A stretch of DNA of 53,369 nt from JBAXGW01 sp037139195. GTDB lineage: Bacteria; Bacteroidota; Bacteroidia; Bacteroidales; JAHJDW01. How positions within the stretch are numbered: position 1 is the first letter of the stretch; each line of letters starts with the position of its first letter. The position numbers and the translations under genes were made by a program. The DNA lies in NCBI GenBank assembly GCA_037139195.1, contig JBAXGW010000029.1, positions 1 to 53,369 of the forward strand, read 5' to 3'. The notes beneath the pieces were generated by a model. That model worked only from the letters and a program-made list of their open reading frames with translations, had not been told where the DNA came from and did no database searches. Below are positions 40,135 through 49,720 of the stretch, one piece after another.

Positions 40135-42105
40135 ATGATAAAGTATTCAACAAAAATTGATGACGAAGTTTTTAATAAAATTAAGCTTTTAGAAGGACCT
40201 ATCTTTATTTTTGGTGCTAGTGGATTTATAGGAGCAAATATGCTTGAAGCAATTTCTCAAGTTAGATCAGATTATTATGCTGTAACTCATGGGGCTCAGA
40301 TTGCATGGCGTTTAAAATTGTTAAATCTTCCTAGTACGAATGTTCTTAATTGTGATATCACATCCAAGGTTTCTGTTGAAAAAATATTTAATGAATATAA
40401 TCCTAAAACCATTTTTAATCTGGCCTCCTATGGAGGATATTCGAAACATTCTGATACTAATTTGATATACGAAACAAATGTAATCGGGAATTTAAATATT
40501 TTAGAAGCATGTAAAGAACAAAACATAAAGTGCTATATCCATGCTGGGTCTAGCTCCGAATACGGCTTAAATTGTGCTTCGCCAGAAGAAAGTTCTGAGA
40601 TGAAACCCAATAGTCATTATGCTCTATCAAAAGTTACTTGCGCATATCAGATAAAATATTATGCTGATTTTTTTAATGTCCCAGCCTTAAATTTTCGTCT
40701 TTATTCCATTTATGGTCCTTGGGAAGAGCCCGATCGCTTAATGCCTGTTGTTATTCAAAGAGCCAGAAAAGGCGAATTGCCTCCATTTGTATCTCCAGAT
40801 ATTAGCAGAGATTTTTTATATGTTTCGGATTGTATCGAAGCTTTTCTCGATGCTTCAATTAATATTAAAAAGGAAATGTATGGCGAATCTTTTAATATTG
40901 CCTCAGGGAACAAAACAACAATTGAAAACCTTGCTCAAACTGTAATAAATGTATTTGAGGTAAAACAAGCTCCCATTTATAAATCGTATGAGAAAAGAAA
41001 ATGGGATTTAGTTGATTGGTTTGGTAATAATAATAAAGCGAAAGAATATTTCAATTGGAGACCTAAAATTAATATTATTGATGGCTTAAAATACACATCC
41101 GAATGGCAAGATAAAAATGAATATGAGACGAATGTATTACCATTTTTCGAAAATAGAGGTATTAATAGAAAATTAACATGCATAATTGCTTGTTATAAAG
41201 ACGAGCAAGCCATTCCTATTATGTATGAACGACTGGTGAAGATGTTTAATGAAATGAAAATTCGTTACGAAATCATCTTCGTTAATGATTGTTCTCCTGA
41301 TAATTCAGAACAGATTATTGAAAATTTATGTGCTATAGATAACAATGTAGTTTGTATTTCTCATTCTAGGAATTTCGGATCTCAATCGGCATTTTTGAGC
41401 GGAATGGAAATTGCTACTGGTGATGGAATTGTTTTAATGGATGGCGACTTACAAGATCCACCAGAAATTATTCCACAATTTTATAATAAATGGATTGAAG
41501 GCTACGATGTAATATATGGTGTTCGGGTTAAAAGAGAGATGCCTTTTATTATGGATAAAATCTATAAATTGTTTTATCGTATATTTAAAAGCGTTTCGTA
41601 TATTAAAATCCCTGTTGATGCAGGTGATTTTTCGCTAATAGATAAAAAAGTTGCTAATGAAATAGTGAAATTGCCAGAAACAGAAGTTTTTTTGCGTGGA
41701 TTGAGGGCTTGGGTGGGTTTTAAGCAGACAGGAGTTGAGTATGTCAGACCCGAAAGAATGTTCGGAGTTTCAACTAATAACTGGCGTAAAAATATCAATT
41801 GGGCAAAAAAGGCAATTTTCTCATTTAGCTTTTTGCCAATTGAATTTATGAGTTATTTGGGTTTTTTTCTAACTGTTTTATCTTTTTTAGCATTAATTGC
41901 TCAGATAGTTATGAAGTGGGTTTATCCAGATTTGCCTCATGGAGTACCTTCTATTATTGTTTTAATTTTATTTTTTGGTGGAGTTCAGCTTCTTTCATTA
42001 TCTTTGATAGGAGAATATGTGAGCAAAATATTTGAAGAAACAAAAAATAGGCCTCGCTTTATCAGAACAAAAATCATTAAAAACAATAAAAAAGCATTAA
42101 TATAA
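40135..42105 (+). CDS. NAD-dependent epimerase/dehydratase fused to a GT2 polyprenyl-phosphate transferase
   Basis: This is a 656-residue fusion. Residues 20-335 are an extended SDR nucleotide-sugar enzyme with GASGFIG (residues 27-33), active-site Tyr162/Lys166 in SHYALSK, and the late FNIASGNKTTIENLA. Residues 345-656 are a GT2 enzyme of the DPM1/ArnC type with VNDCSPDNS, SRNFGSQSAFLSGM and MDGDLQDPPE (DGDLQD at residues 436-441), ending in two membrane helices. It likely converts a nucleotide-sugar and loads the product on undecaprenyl phosphate in one polypeptide. The membrane GT-C-like gene in the same operon may use this lipid-linked sugar outside. The second half resembles the separate GT2 at 50414-51358. 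Confidence 0.92.
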   Translation: MIKYSTKIDDEVFNKIKLLEGPIFIFGASGFIGANMLEAISQVRSDYYAVTHGAQIAWRLKLLNLPSTNVLNCDITSKVSVEKIFNEYNPKTIFNLASYGGYSKHSDTNLIYETNVIGNLNILEACKEQNIKCYIHAGSSSEYGLNCASPEESSEMKPNSHYALSKVTCAYQIKYYADFFNVPALNFRLYSIYGPWEEPDRLMPVVIQRARKGELPPFVSPDISRDFLYVSDCIEAFLDASINIKKEMYGESFNIASGNKTTIENLAQTVINVFEVKQAPIYKSYEKRKWDLVDWFGNNNKAKEYFNWRPKINIIDGLKYTSEWQDKNEYETNVLPFFENRGINRKLTCIIACYKDEQAIPIMYERLVKMFNEMKIRYEIIFVNDCSPDNSEQIIENLCAIDNNVVCISHSRNFGSQSAFLSGMEIATGDGIVLMDGDLQDPPEIIPQFYNKWIEGYDVIYGVRVKREMPFIMDKIYKLFYRIFKSVSYIKIPVDAGDFSLIDKKVANEIVKLPETEVFLRGLRAWVGFKQTGVEYVRPERMFGVSTNNWRKNINWAKKAIFSFSFLPIEFMSYLGFFLTVLSFLALIAQIVMKWVYPDLPHGVPSIIVLILFFGGVQLLSLSLIGEYVSKIFEETKNRPRFIRTKIIKNNKKALI

Positions 42106-42111
42106 ATAAAT

Positions 42112-42855
42112 ATGTCTGATGATTTTGAACCACGGAAACACGTTGCACCAATAGGCACTTTAAATAAAATAAGTTTCATCGCAAGGTTACTTGTTGATTT
42201 CCAGGTATTAACAGTCTATAAAAACATCAAAAAATTCAGCACTACTATATCTGGAAACTTATTAGATTTTGGTTGTGGAAGTTCTCCGTATAAGCATCTT
42301 TTCTCAAACAAGAACATTAATTATTTTGGTTTAGATACAATAGATGCAGCCGATTTTAAATATCATAATAAAGAGGTTACCATCTACGATGGCCAGACAA
42401 TTCCTTTTGAAACGGAGTTTTTTGATGGCTTTATTTGTACCGAAGTAATGGAACATATATTTGATTACAGTAATTTTGCCAGTGAAATATTTCGGATATT
42501 AAAAAAGGACGGGATTGGAATTATAACTATTCCATGGTCTTCAAGGTATCATTATGTTCCTTTTGATTATTTTCGATTTACGCCTTCTGCAATTAAAAAA
42601 ATTTTTTGTAATTTTAGTAACATAACAGTAATACCTAGAGGGACAGACATAACAGTTATTTCATCTAAAATTATATTAATTTACTTTAGGAATTTACTTT
42701 CAAAAAATTTCATAATAACGTTTTTATTCCTACCTGTTTTTCTATTATTCGCTCCATTAATTTTGATATTATTATTCATAGGTCATTTATCAATTTTAGC
42801 AAAAATTGGCAGCAAAGACGATCCATTAGGATATACAATACTTTTGAAGAAGTAA
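42112..42855 (+). CDS. Class I SAM methyltransferase with C-terminal membrane segment
   Basis: A 247-residue enzyme. It has SAM motif I LLDFGCGSSPYKHLF, the DTIDAADF acidic strand end, and CTEVMEHIFDYSNFASEIFRILKKDG. Residues about 203-232 form a hydrophobic hairpin or single helix (FLFLPVFLLFAPLILILLFIG), so it may sit at the membrane near lipid-linked glycans. It is the last gene of the operon that begins at 36433, 6 bp after the fusion gene. The minus-strand radical SAM gene ends 7 bp downstream, so the two units converge with almost no spacer. Confidence 0.88.
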   Translation: MSDDFEPRKHVAPIGTLNKISFIARLLVDFQVLTVYKNIKKFSTTISGNLLDFGCGSSPYKHLFSNKNINYFGLDTIDAADFKYHNKEVTIYDGQTIPFETEFFDGFICTEVMEHIFDYSNFASEIFRILKKDGIGIITIPWSSRYHYVPFDYFRFTPSAIKKIFCNFSNITVIPRGTDITVISSKIILIYFRNLLSKNFIITFLFLPVFLLFAPLILILLFIGHLSILAKIGSKDDPLGYTILLKK

Positions 42856-42862
42856 CTCTTCA

Positions 42863-44419
42863 TCAACTTCGTTTAAAGAAGAAAAATGATTTAATTGCCC
42901 ATAAGTAATAAGTAGATTTTCCAACAACAGTAGAAAAATCGAAACGAACAATATGATGAAAACCCCTCTTTATAAGATATATTGATTTTACAAAACCAAA
43001 AAAAACAGGATACTCTTTTGAAATACCATTTTTAGTGATTTCCTTTAAAAATAATTTATAGACAAAGAGAGGTGGCTTAAATGTAGCTAAAAGAAAGAGA
43101 AAAACATTATACATATTCTTCTTCGTATATAAATAAGATGTGTTTATTAAAAAATCATTGTGAATAGGGTTTTCCTGAACATAATCATAAAGTTGGGTTT
43201 TTGGGAAAACTCTCAGCGAAAAAATATTCAACGTATAAGGTCTAGGAAGCTTATACAGAAGGGCTAATGTGTCCTTCATATCACCTGTCGTTTCAAACGG
43301 GTTGTCAGAAATTACATCATAGGCAGGAGGTATCATTTTATATTTTGATCTTATATCAGATAAAATATTAGCTGCATCAAGTATTTTATTAATAGAAGTA
43401 TGTCGATTGAAAAATTTCAATGTTGATTCTGAACCAGATTGTATACCCATTCTAGTTCTATTCATCCCTGCAGATGCTAATAATTCAATTTTATCTTTAT
43501 TAATTATGCTTGGATGGATGCCAAAAACAACAAAAGGGATTTTAATCTCTTTCTTATAAATTTCCACAAAACTTTTTAATTGCTCAATTGGTAAGGCAAT
43601 AAAATTATCATCAAAAAAACCAATTGTAGAAATAAAAGGGTTAATTTCAATTACATTTTTAATTTCATCAATAATAAACTGAACACTCGAATATCTTAAT
43701 TTACGATAACCCTTATTTAACTTTATGAAAGAGTCATTTGCACAGTACGAGCAATTAAAAGGACAACCCAAAGTCCAAACAGTTCTATACGACAAACCAT
43801 TAAATTTGACATAATCAAATTTATTAAATAATCTGATTTTTTTTTGACTAGAATCATAAATATAACAATCGTACCCATTATAGGGTAATGGCATTTCATC
43901 TAATACTGAAGAATCAATTAAATCAAGTAAAATATTTTTTTTTATTTTTAAATCTATATTAACCCATGTATTCGGTAAATCATTAAGACTGCTATTATTT
44001 AAAAGATTTTGAACTAGTTTTGAGATTGTAATTTCACCCTCACCTATACAAATACAATCGACATGTCGAATGGATTCTTCGGGGTATAAAGTTGGGTGTA
44101 CCCCACCCCATAGTATAAAACACTCTGGATTTATTTTTTTTATTTCTTTACTAATTCTTTCAACATATTGAGAGGAAGCCGTCATAGATGAAAATGCAAC
44201 AACATTAGCAGAACTAAGCTCCATAGCAATAATTGATATGTCATTGTCATTAATTGAAGACTTTTTATTAGGAGAAAAGTGTGAGGAAAAAGAATATAAA
44301 TTATCTGGTGTGATAAAATAAATTTGAGTTTCAGGATATATCAAACGGGCTGATGCAGCAATTCTTCGAAAACCTATAGCAGATACTCCTGCTTCTACTG
44401 AAACTAATTTCAATTTCAT
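42863..44419 (-). CDS. B12-binding-domain radical SAM protein
   Basis: A 518-residue enzyme. The N-terminal region (about 1-150) looks like a cobalamin-binding Rossmann domain (ANVVAFSSMT, then FILWGGVHPTLYPEE and CICIGEGE). The radical SAM core has CPFNCSYC with Cys219, Cys223 and Cys226, followed by FFDDNF, GIHPSII and RMGIQSGSES-x-LKFFNR, the usual core motifs. Such enzymes do C-methylations or other radical reactions on unactivated carbons, often on lipids or sugars. Substrate unknown. It is a single-gene unit, opposite in direction to its neighbours, inside the second polysaccharide block. The C-terminal 70 residues are hydrophobic and basic. Confidence 0.92.
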   Translation of the reverse strand: MKLKLVSVEAGVSAIGFRRIAASARLIYPETQIYFITPDNLYSFSSHFSPNKKSSINDNDISIIAMELSSANVVAFSSMTASSQYVERISKEIKKINPECFILWGGVHPTLYPEESIRHVDCICIGEGEITISKLVQNLLNNSSLNDLPNTWVNIDLKIKKNILLDLIDSSVLDEMPLPYNGYDCYIYDSSQKKIRLFNKFDYVKFNGLSYRTVWTLGCPFNCSYCANDSFIKLNKGYRKLRYSSVQFIIDEIKNVIEINPFISTIGFFDDNFIALPIEQLKSFVEIYKKEIKIPFVVFGIHPSIINKDKIELLASAGMNRTRMGIQSGSESTLKFFNRHTSINKILDAANILSDIRSKYKMIPPAYDVISDNPFETTGDMKDTLALLYKLPRPYTLNIFSLRVFPKTQLYDYVQENPIHNDFLINTSYLYTKKNMYNVFLFLLATFKPPLFVYKLFLKEITKNGISKEYPVFFGFVKSIYLIKRGFHHIVRFDFSTVVGKSTYYLWAIKSFFFFKRS

Positions 44420-44934
44420 TACATTAAACTTTTATTCTGTAAATACTAAACTAAAAAACAACTAATTTTATTCTTAATGCAAATATCGTTAAAAAAATCA
44501 TTCTATGATAAAAACAAACTAATAAATCAATATATTCAAAACTTTTGCATAAAATAACAAGTTAAGAAGCAGTTATTAACATCTAATAAATATTATGTTA
44601 AATCTCACATTCTTAAATACATTATTTTGAATACTTGATGATGTTTATATTTCTTTTTCTATATGTTTTGCCATTTTAAATTATCCATTTTATTTTACGG
44701 AATTTTAGTATCTTTGCTCTATAATTTTCAAATGCAATATTCCTTTTTATAATATTGGGGCTCCCTCTAACTTTCACAGCATGAGATAATATCCCCATAT
44801 TAATAAATAAGGAAAAATATTTGCACTAATATTTTTATCATATAATCAAATCTAATTTCTATTGTTTATATAAATAAAAAAATGACAATTCTTAATATTT
44901 CCCCATTATATAAACTATAAAACAAATCTTTAAT
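44420..44934. other. Intergenic region with a possible structured leader
   Basis: A 515-bp gap between divergent genes. It has no credible ORF. A TATCTTTG box is at 44709-44716 on the plus strand. After it comes AATATTGGGG (44751-44760), which can pair with CCCCATATT (44793-44801) around a 32-nt loop. If this promoter is used, the leader before 44935 is about 210 nt. The left half (44420-44700) shows nothing I can name. Confidence 0.4.
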
Positions 44935-45831
44935 ATGGATTTAATAGAAAAAAAATGCCTTTTTTGCGAAAATGAAAACTGTTCCGTTGAAATATTCCCC
45001 GCAAATTTCACGAATAAAGACCTAACACCAGAAGTTTTTTCGGCAAGAAGAATAACAGAGCACTTTCATTATAAAATATATAAATGTAAAAATACTGGAC
45101 TAATATATTCTAAGGAAATATTACCAGAGGAGCAATTAAAATATTTATACAAAGAGAGCAAAGTAACTTTTAATAAATATGCGACATTAATTGCTGAAGA
45201 TTATTGGAAGCCACTTTCAAAACAGATAACAAATTTAAAAAAGGAAAGTAAGATCTTAGAAATTGGTTGTAGTAATGGATTTTTTCTTCAAAAATTATTT
45301 GATTTAGGATATAAAAATGTATATGGCTGTGAACCAAGTACCGAAGCAATTGAATTGGCAAGCGACAACATCAAAAAAAATATTTACTGCGGTTTTTTCA
45401 ATGAAGAAACTTACCCAAATAATACATTTGATTTAATTTGCATATTTCAAACCCTAGATCATTTAGAAAATCCAATTAAAATGATGGAAATCTGCCACCA
45501 GAAACTCAAGAAAAATGGATTATTGTACATTATAGTTCATAATACAAATGCATTACAATATAAATTATTTAAAGACAAATCGCCAATTATTGATATTGAA
45601 CATATTTATTTATTCAATAAACTGAATATCTCTAAAGCAATTGAAAAATCAGGCTTTACTACAAAGGATATTTTCAATATAAAAAACACATATCCTTTGG
45701 AATATCTCATTTCTCATTCTCCCATTCCTTTGAAAAATATAGCGTTGAAAATCATAAACGGGTTGGGAATTTCTGATTTAAAAATCTCTATGAATTTAGG
45801 TAATATGGGGATTATTGGCATCAAAAAATAA
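44935..45831 (+). CDS. Class I SAM methyltransferase with N-terminal Cys-rich segment
   Basis: A 298-residue protein. The N-terminus has CLFCENENC and a later YKCKNTGLIYS, a putative zinc-binding motif as in the sugar C-methyltransferase-like family. SAM motif I is ILEIGCSNGFFLQKL, followed by YGCEPSTEAIELA and FDLICIFQTLDHLENP. A partly similar layout occurs in nucleotide-sugar C-methyltransferases (TylCIII-type), but this protein is shorter than those at about 400 residues. It is first in a two-gene unit with the membrane protein 8 bp downstream. Confidence 0.88.
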   Translation: MDLIEKKCLFCENENCSVEIFPANFTNKDLTPEVFSARRITEHFHYKIYKCKNTGLIYSKEILPEEQLKYLYKESKVTFNKYATLIAEDYWKPLSKQITNLKKESKILEIGCSNGFFLQKLFDLGYKNVYGCEPSTEAIELASDNIKKNIYCGFFNEETYPNNTFDLICIFQTLDHLENPIKMMEICHQKLKKNGLLYIIVHNTNALQYKLFKDKSPIIDIEHIYLFNKLNISKAIEKSGFTTKDIFNIKNTYPLEYLISHSPIPLKNIALKIINGLGISDLKISMNLGNMGIIGIKK

Positions 45832-45839
45832 ATTACAGC

Positions 45840-47747
45840 ATGAAACAATTACTTAAAGATAGCTTTATTCCTCAAAAACCACTATTGATATTAAGCTATG
45901 TCTTAATAATTAGTATTCCAATAATCAGGTTTATCTTGAATTATTGGATGAATGGATTTGAAGACCTTGGAGTTTTAACTATTTATAGAAGCAATGTCGG
46001 AGATATTCAATATTTCCAATCCATTGAAGCGCTGTCTAAATTCAACTTTAGCGAAGTTAATATTTTAGAGAACATTGGTCATGGAGTTCAAGGGTTTCCT
46101 TTCGCATCGCTATTAATTGATGCATTTTTTTTCAAGATATTTGGCTCATTGGGGTTTTTAGTAGCAGATATTTTAATATTTTATTTGTTTTTCAGCACTT
46201 TAGTTCTCTTATTTAGAATAATTGGAAGTGGAACAAAAACAGCAGTCATTGTTAGTGTTATAATCTCGTCTTCTTTAATAGAAAATCTGGCTCCATTCAT
46301 TTTACCCGAACATTTTCAATGGTCATTTAGACTATGGGGGCTGAGAATACCCAGGCCTTTCATAACAGAAATTTTCATCATTCTGACATTCTGTATTAAT
46401 TTTTATCTATTAAAGAATCCAAAAAGCAAATCTAAATTAATTTTATTTTCTTTGGGTGCAACATTAGCTATATTAACAAATATGGATTTATTCGCTGGAT
46501 TTCAATTACTGATAATACAATTGTATGTTATGTTCTTTATAGTCGAAAATTGGAAAGACTACAAAACATGGATTATCAAGTTGCTATGGATCTCGAGTGG
46601 GTTTATTGTTTTTATATTTCCTTTTTTATTACAACAATATTATATTGACCCAGAAACTACCATCCGTAATGGAATAATAAATAATCCAACATTTCCACAT
46701 TTACTTCATCTTCTTTTAGACCTAAAACCATATTTATTCATTCAAATTACGCTAATTACAATATTATTTACTATCATCTGGGGCCTTAATAAAATTTATT
46801 TAAAGCACGATGAAAATTTCAGAATTTATAGTTACTTGTCTTTATTATTGGCAATTAGTTTGTTTAGTGCATTCTTTTTCTCTATAATTACAAATAAAAT
46901 TGTTCATCCCCATCAATTTATTGATCGACTTGATAGATATCTTTCTTACTCAATAATTTTTATTTTTATTTTTTTAATCATGTTGGTTAAAAAACTTGAT
47001 GTATCATTAAATAATTCAATGTTTAACCAAAAGATAAGAACCTACCTTTTAATTATTTTCATTAGCATATTATCAGTTTCTGCAATAAAAATTATTTTTT
47101 CTGCTAAAAAAAATGCTCAAATATCATCGCATTTAACCCCAAAACTTTATGACATTAAAAATTATCGCCAGAATTTTAATGAATTGGCATTAGAGTTAAA
47201 CAAAATAAATACAGTTAGACCATTAGTTTTAGGCACCTTAGATCATCAAGTACGTGTATATTGGCAAGTATTCGGCCATCAGTATAGCTATTTGCCAGAT
47301 GTATTCTGCACAACAGTCTCGGATAATTTTGCAGAAAAAAGATATGCGAATTTCAGTAAAATAATTGGGTTAGATAGTAACCAGTATTCAATTTTAACAA
47401 ATAAGCCAAGTTCAATATTATTTGGGTTCCCTGGTTTTAAATATATTGCAAATAACATGTTTCAATATTCATCATCAGATGATTACTATGAAAGTGATAA
47501 AATTCAAATGATGCAAACAAATGCATTTGATTTGAATATTATTGTTCCAAAATCAGCAAAGAAAAGACTTATAGAGATGTTTAAATTAAGCAATAATTTA
47601 CCAATAGGACAATTAGATTATATTGTTTTGCAAAAGGATGACATACTAGATTCCATATCTGATATTAAAAACGCTAAATTGGTGTTTAAGAATGAAGTTT
47701 TTAGACTATATCGGGTAATGAATTCGAGAAAAAATACAAACAAGTAA
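45840..47747 (+). CDS. Polytopic membrane protein, GT39/GT-C-like
   Basis: A 635-residue protein with about 11-12 hydrophobic helices up to residue about 430, then a soluble C-terminal domain of about 200 residues. The first extracytoplasmic loop holds ED and QYFQSIEALSKFNF, plausible for a GT-C catalytic loop. Length and layout are much like the protein at 36433-38355, though motif-level similarity is not obvious by eye. It is co-transcribed with the methyltransferase upstream and converges with a minus-strand operon 21 bp downstream. Confidence 0.62.
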   Translation: MKQLLKDSFIPQKPLLILSYVLIISIPIIRFILNYWMNGFEDLGVLTIYRSNVGDIQYFQSIEALSKFNFSEVNILENIGHGVQGFPFASLLIDAFFFKIFGSLGFLVADILIFYLFFSTLVLLFRIIGSGTKTAVIVSVIISSSLIENLAPFILPEHFQWSFRLWGLRIPRPFITEIFIILTFCINFYLLKNPKSKSKLILFSLGATLAILTNMDLFAGFQLLIIQLYVMFFIVENWKDYKTWIIKLLWISSGFIVFIFPFLLQQYYIDPETTIRNGIINNPTFPHLLHLLLDLKPYLFIQITLITILFTIIWGLNKIYLKHDENFRIYSYLSLLLAISLFSAFFFSIITNKIVHPHQFIDRLDRYLSYSIIFIFIFLIMLVKKLDVSLNNSMFNQKIRTYLLIIFISILSVSAIKIIFSAKKNAQISSHLTPKLYDIKNYRQNFNELALELNKINTVRPLVLGTLDHQVRVYWQVFGHQYSYLPDVFCTTVSDNFAEKRYANFSKIIGLDSNQYSILTNKPSSILFGFPGFKYIANNMFQYSSSDDYYESDKIQMMQTNAFDLNIIVPKSAKKRLIEMFKLSNNLPIGQLDYIVLQKDDILDSISDIKNAKLVFKNEVFRLYRVMNSRKNTNK

Positions 47748-47768
47748 ATTCTATTTCTAATCCAAATA

Positions 47769-48587
47769 TTATTTTTCCAAAACTATATATAAACTGCTAC
47801 CAAACAAACTTTTAATACTTCTTTTAAAACACCATATATTTATAAAATAAAAAAAGTTCATAACGAATTTCACCAACTTATTTTCATTAGTATGATTTTT
47901 AACCTCTGATGAAAAAATCTCTGCTTCTCCTTTTCGAACACCAAAAACGTATGGAATAACGCGAAAAAAAAATAGAGGCAAGAAAAACAAACTAAAAAAA
48001 TATCCGGAATCTAATAATTTAAAACGAATTCCTCGTTTTAATCGTGCAATATCTTTTTTGTTATAACGACGATGATGCCCTGAAAGAGAATCAATTTCAG
48101 CCCACAACATTTTCATAGAAGGAACAGTAATATATACCTTTGCTCCTATAGGCAAATAATCATACAATTGATTCAAGAAATCAACATCATTCTCAAGATG
48201 TTCTATAACATCAAAAAGCCCAATAGCCTGAATATCAAAATCTTTAAATGGAAAGGTCTGAAATCTCAAATTATAAACATACTCAATATTTCTTTTTCTT
48301 GCATTCAAACAACCTTGATATCCTGGTTCACAAAGTATTATTTTTGAAAACACATTCAAATTCTTAATCTTGCTCAATTGAAATCCATTTCCTCCTCCAA
48401 TATCAAGAAAATCGCCCTTAATAGAATATTTCCTAATTAATTTAGAAATTAATTCATTTCGAAGATTAAACCAGATACTTTTGTTTTCAAAATCATAAAA
48501 AATATTATTTCCTTCTTCTGGATATGAAATATCTTTGATCAATTCATCTGTTCTGTAAATTCCATTTTTATCTTGTACCAATATCAT
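47769..48587 (-). CDS. Class I SAM methyltransferase
   Basis: A 272-residue enzyme with motif I FLDIGGGNGFQLSKI, CEPGYQGCLNAR, and AIGLFDVIEHLENDVDFLNQLY, then a late helix pair (FSLFFLPLFFFRVIPYVFG) that could touch the membrane. It is the last gene of the five-gene operon beginning at 52670 and overlaps wecE by 4 bp, so it probably modifies a sugar made or used by this operon. Confidence 0.88.
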   Translation of the reverse strand: MILVQDKNGIYRTDELIKDISYPEEGNNIFYDFENKSIWFNLRNELISKLIRKYSIKGDFLDIGGGNGFQLSKIKNLNVFSKIILCEPGYQGCLNARKRNIEYVYNLRFQTFPFKDFDIQAIGLFDVIEHLENDVDFLNQLYDYLPIGAKVYITVPSMKMLWAEIDSLSGHHRRYNKKDIARLKRGIRFKLLDSGYFFSLFFLPLFFFRVIPYVFGVRKGEAEIFSSEVKNHTNENKLVKFVMNFFYFINIWCFKRSIKSLFGSSLYIVLEK

Positions 48588-49720
48588 AATGCTTTCTTTA
48601 TTGAATTTACAACAAAGTCTATTTCAATATCAGACAATTCATAAAACATAGGCAATCGAATCAGATTATCAGAATAATAATCGCTCAAAAACAAATCTCT
48701 TCCATCATGTTTTTCAATATAATAAGAACTTTTATGCAAACTTAGGTAATGAAAAACAGCTAATACTCCTGTATTTTTTAATGATTCTATTAATTTCGAA
48801 CGTTGCTCAATTCCATTACAAATCATATAAAACATGTGAGCGTTATTTGTGGCATAGTTGGGAATTTCAGGTAATTTTACGCCATTATTCAATGCCCAAA
48901 CAGATAGTTCTGTAAAATATCTATTCCAAATATATTTTCTTTTCGACTGAATTTCGTCTATTTTTTCAAGTTGCGCCCATAAAAAAGCAGAAATAATTTC
49001 TGAAGGCAAAAATGAACTTCCAATATCTACCCATCCATACTTATCTACATCTCCTCTAAAAAAAGCAGATCGATTTGTCCCTTTCTCCCAAATTATCTCA
49101 GCCCTTTTCTCAAATCGTTCATCATTCACAACTAGCATGCCTCCTTCTCCTGATATAATATTTTTAGTTTCATGAAAAGAAAATGCAGCTAAATGCCCTA
49201 TAGAACCTAAAGGTCTTTTGCACCCATTTTCCCCTATATAGTAACTATCTATAGCCTGTGCAGCATCTTCAACTACAAACAAATTGTATTTTTGAGCTAT
49301 CTTCATTATAGCATCCATATTGCAGGCAATCCCAGCATAATGAACAACAACTATTACCCTTGTTCTTGATGTGATTAATCCTTCTATTATATTTTCATCA
49401 ACTCCAGGATAATCGGCCCTACTATCACAAAACACAATCTTAGCACCTCTTAATACGAAAGCATTTGCAGTAGAAACAAATGTATAGGACGGAATAATAA
49501 CTTCGTCGTCTTTCTTTATATCTAATAAAATTGCAGCCATCTCCATGGCATCAGTGCACGATGTAGTCAACAAGCATTTTCTAAATCCAAACCTCTCTTG
49601 AAATAGAAGTTGACAAGAGTTTGTGTATTTGCCATTGCCAGAAATTCTGCCTGTTAAAACTGCATCTTGAATGTATTCAAGCTCATTTCCAGTCAAATAG
49701 GGCTTATTAAAAGGAATCAT
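48584..49720 (-). CDS. wecE: dTDP-4-amino-4,6-dideoxygalactose transaminase
   Basis: A 378-residue PLP-dependent aminotransferase of the DegT/DnrJ/EryC1/StrS group, very close in motif order to E. coli WecE/RffA: MIPFNKPYLTGNE, LTTSCTDAMEMAA, the block PSYTFVSTANAFVLRGAKIVF, VVHYAGIACNMD, VEDAAQAIDSYY, SFHETKN with the PLP-binding Lys, and KGTNRSAFFRGDVDKYGWVDIGSS. It aminates dTDP-4-keto-6-deoxy-D-glucose to dTDP-Fuc4N. I chose the ATG at 49720: it overlaps the WecD-like stop as ATGA and gives the MIPFN start of the family; an ATG 9 bp upstream also exists. The acetyltransferase partner is directly upstream. Confidence 0.94.
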   Translation of the reverse strand: MIPFNKPYLTGNELEYIQDAVLTGRISGNGKYTNSCQLLFQERFGFRKCLLTTSCTDAMEMAAILLDIKKDDEVIIPSYTFVSTANAFVLRGAKIVFCDSRADYPGVDENIIEGLITSRTRVIVVVHYAGIACNMDAIMKIAQKYNLFVVEDAAQAIDSYYIGENGCKRPLGSIGHLAAFSFHETKNIISGEGGMLVVNDERFEKRAEIIWEKGTNRSAFFRGDVDKYGWVDIGSSFLPSEIISAFLWAQLEKIDEIQSKRKYIWNRYFTELSVWALNNGVKLPEIPNYATNNAHMFYMICNGIEQRSKLIESLKNTGVLAVFHYLSLHKSSYYIEKHDGRDLFLSDYYSDNLIRLPMFYELSDIEIDFVVNSIKKAL

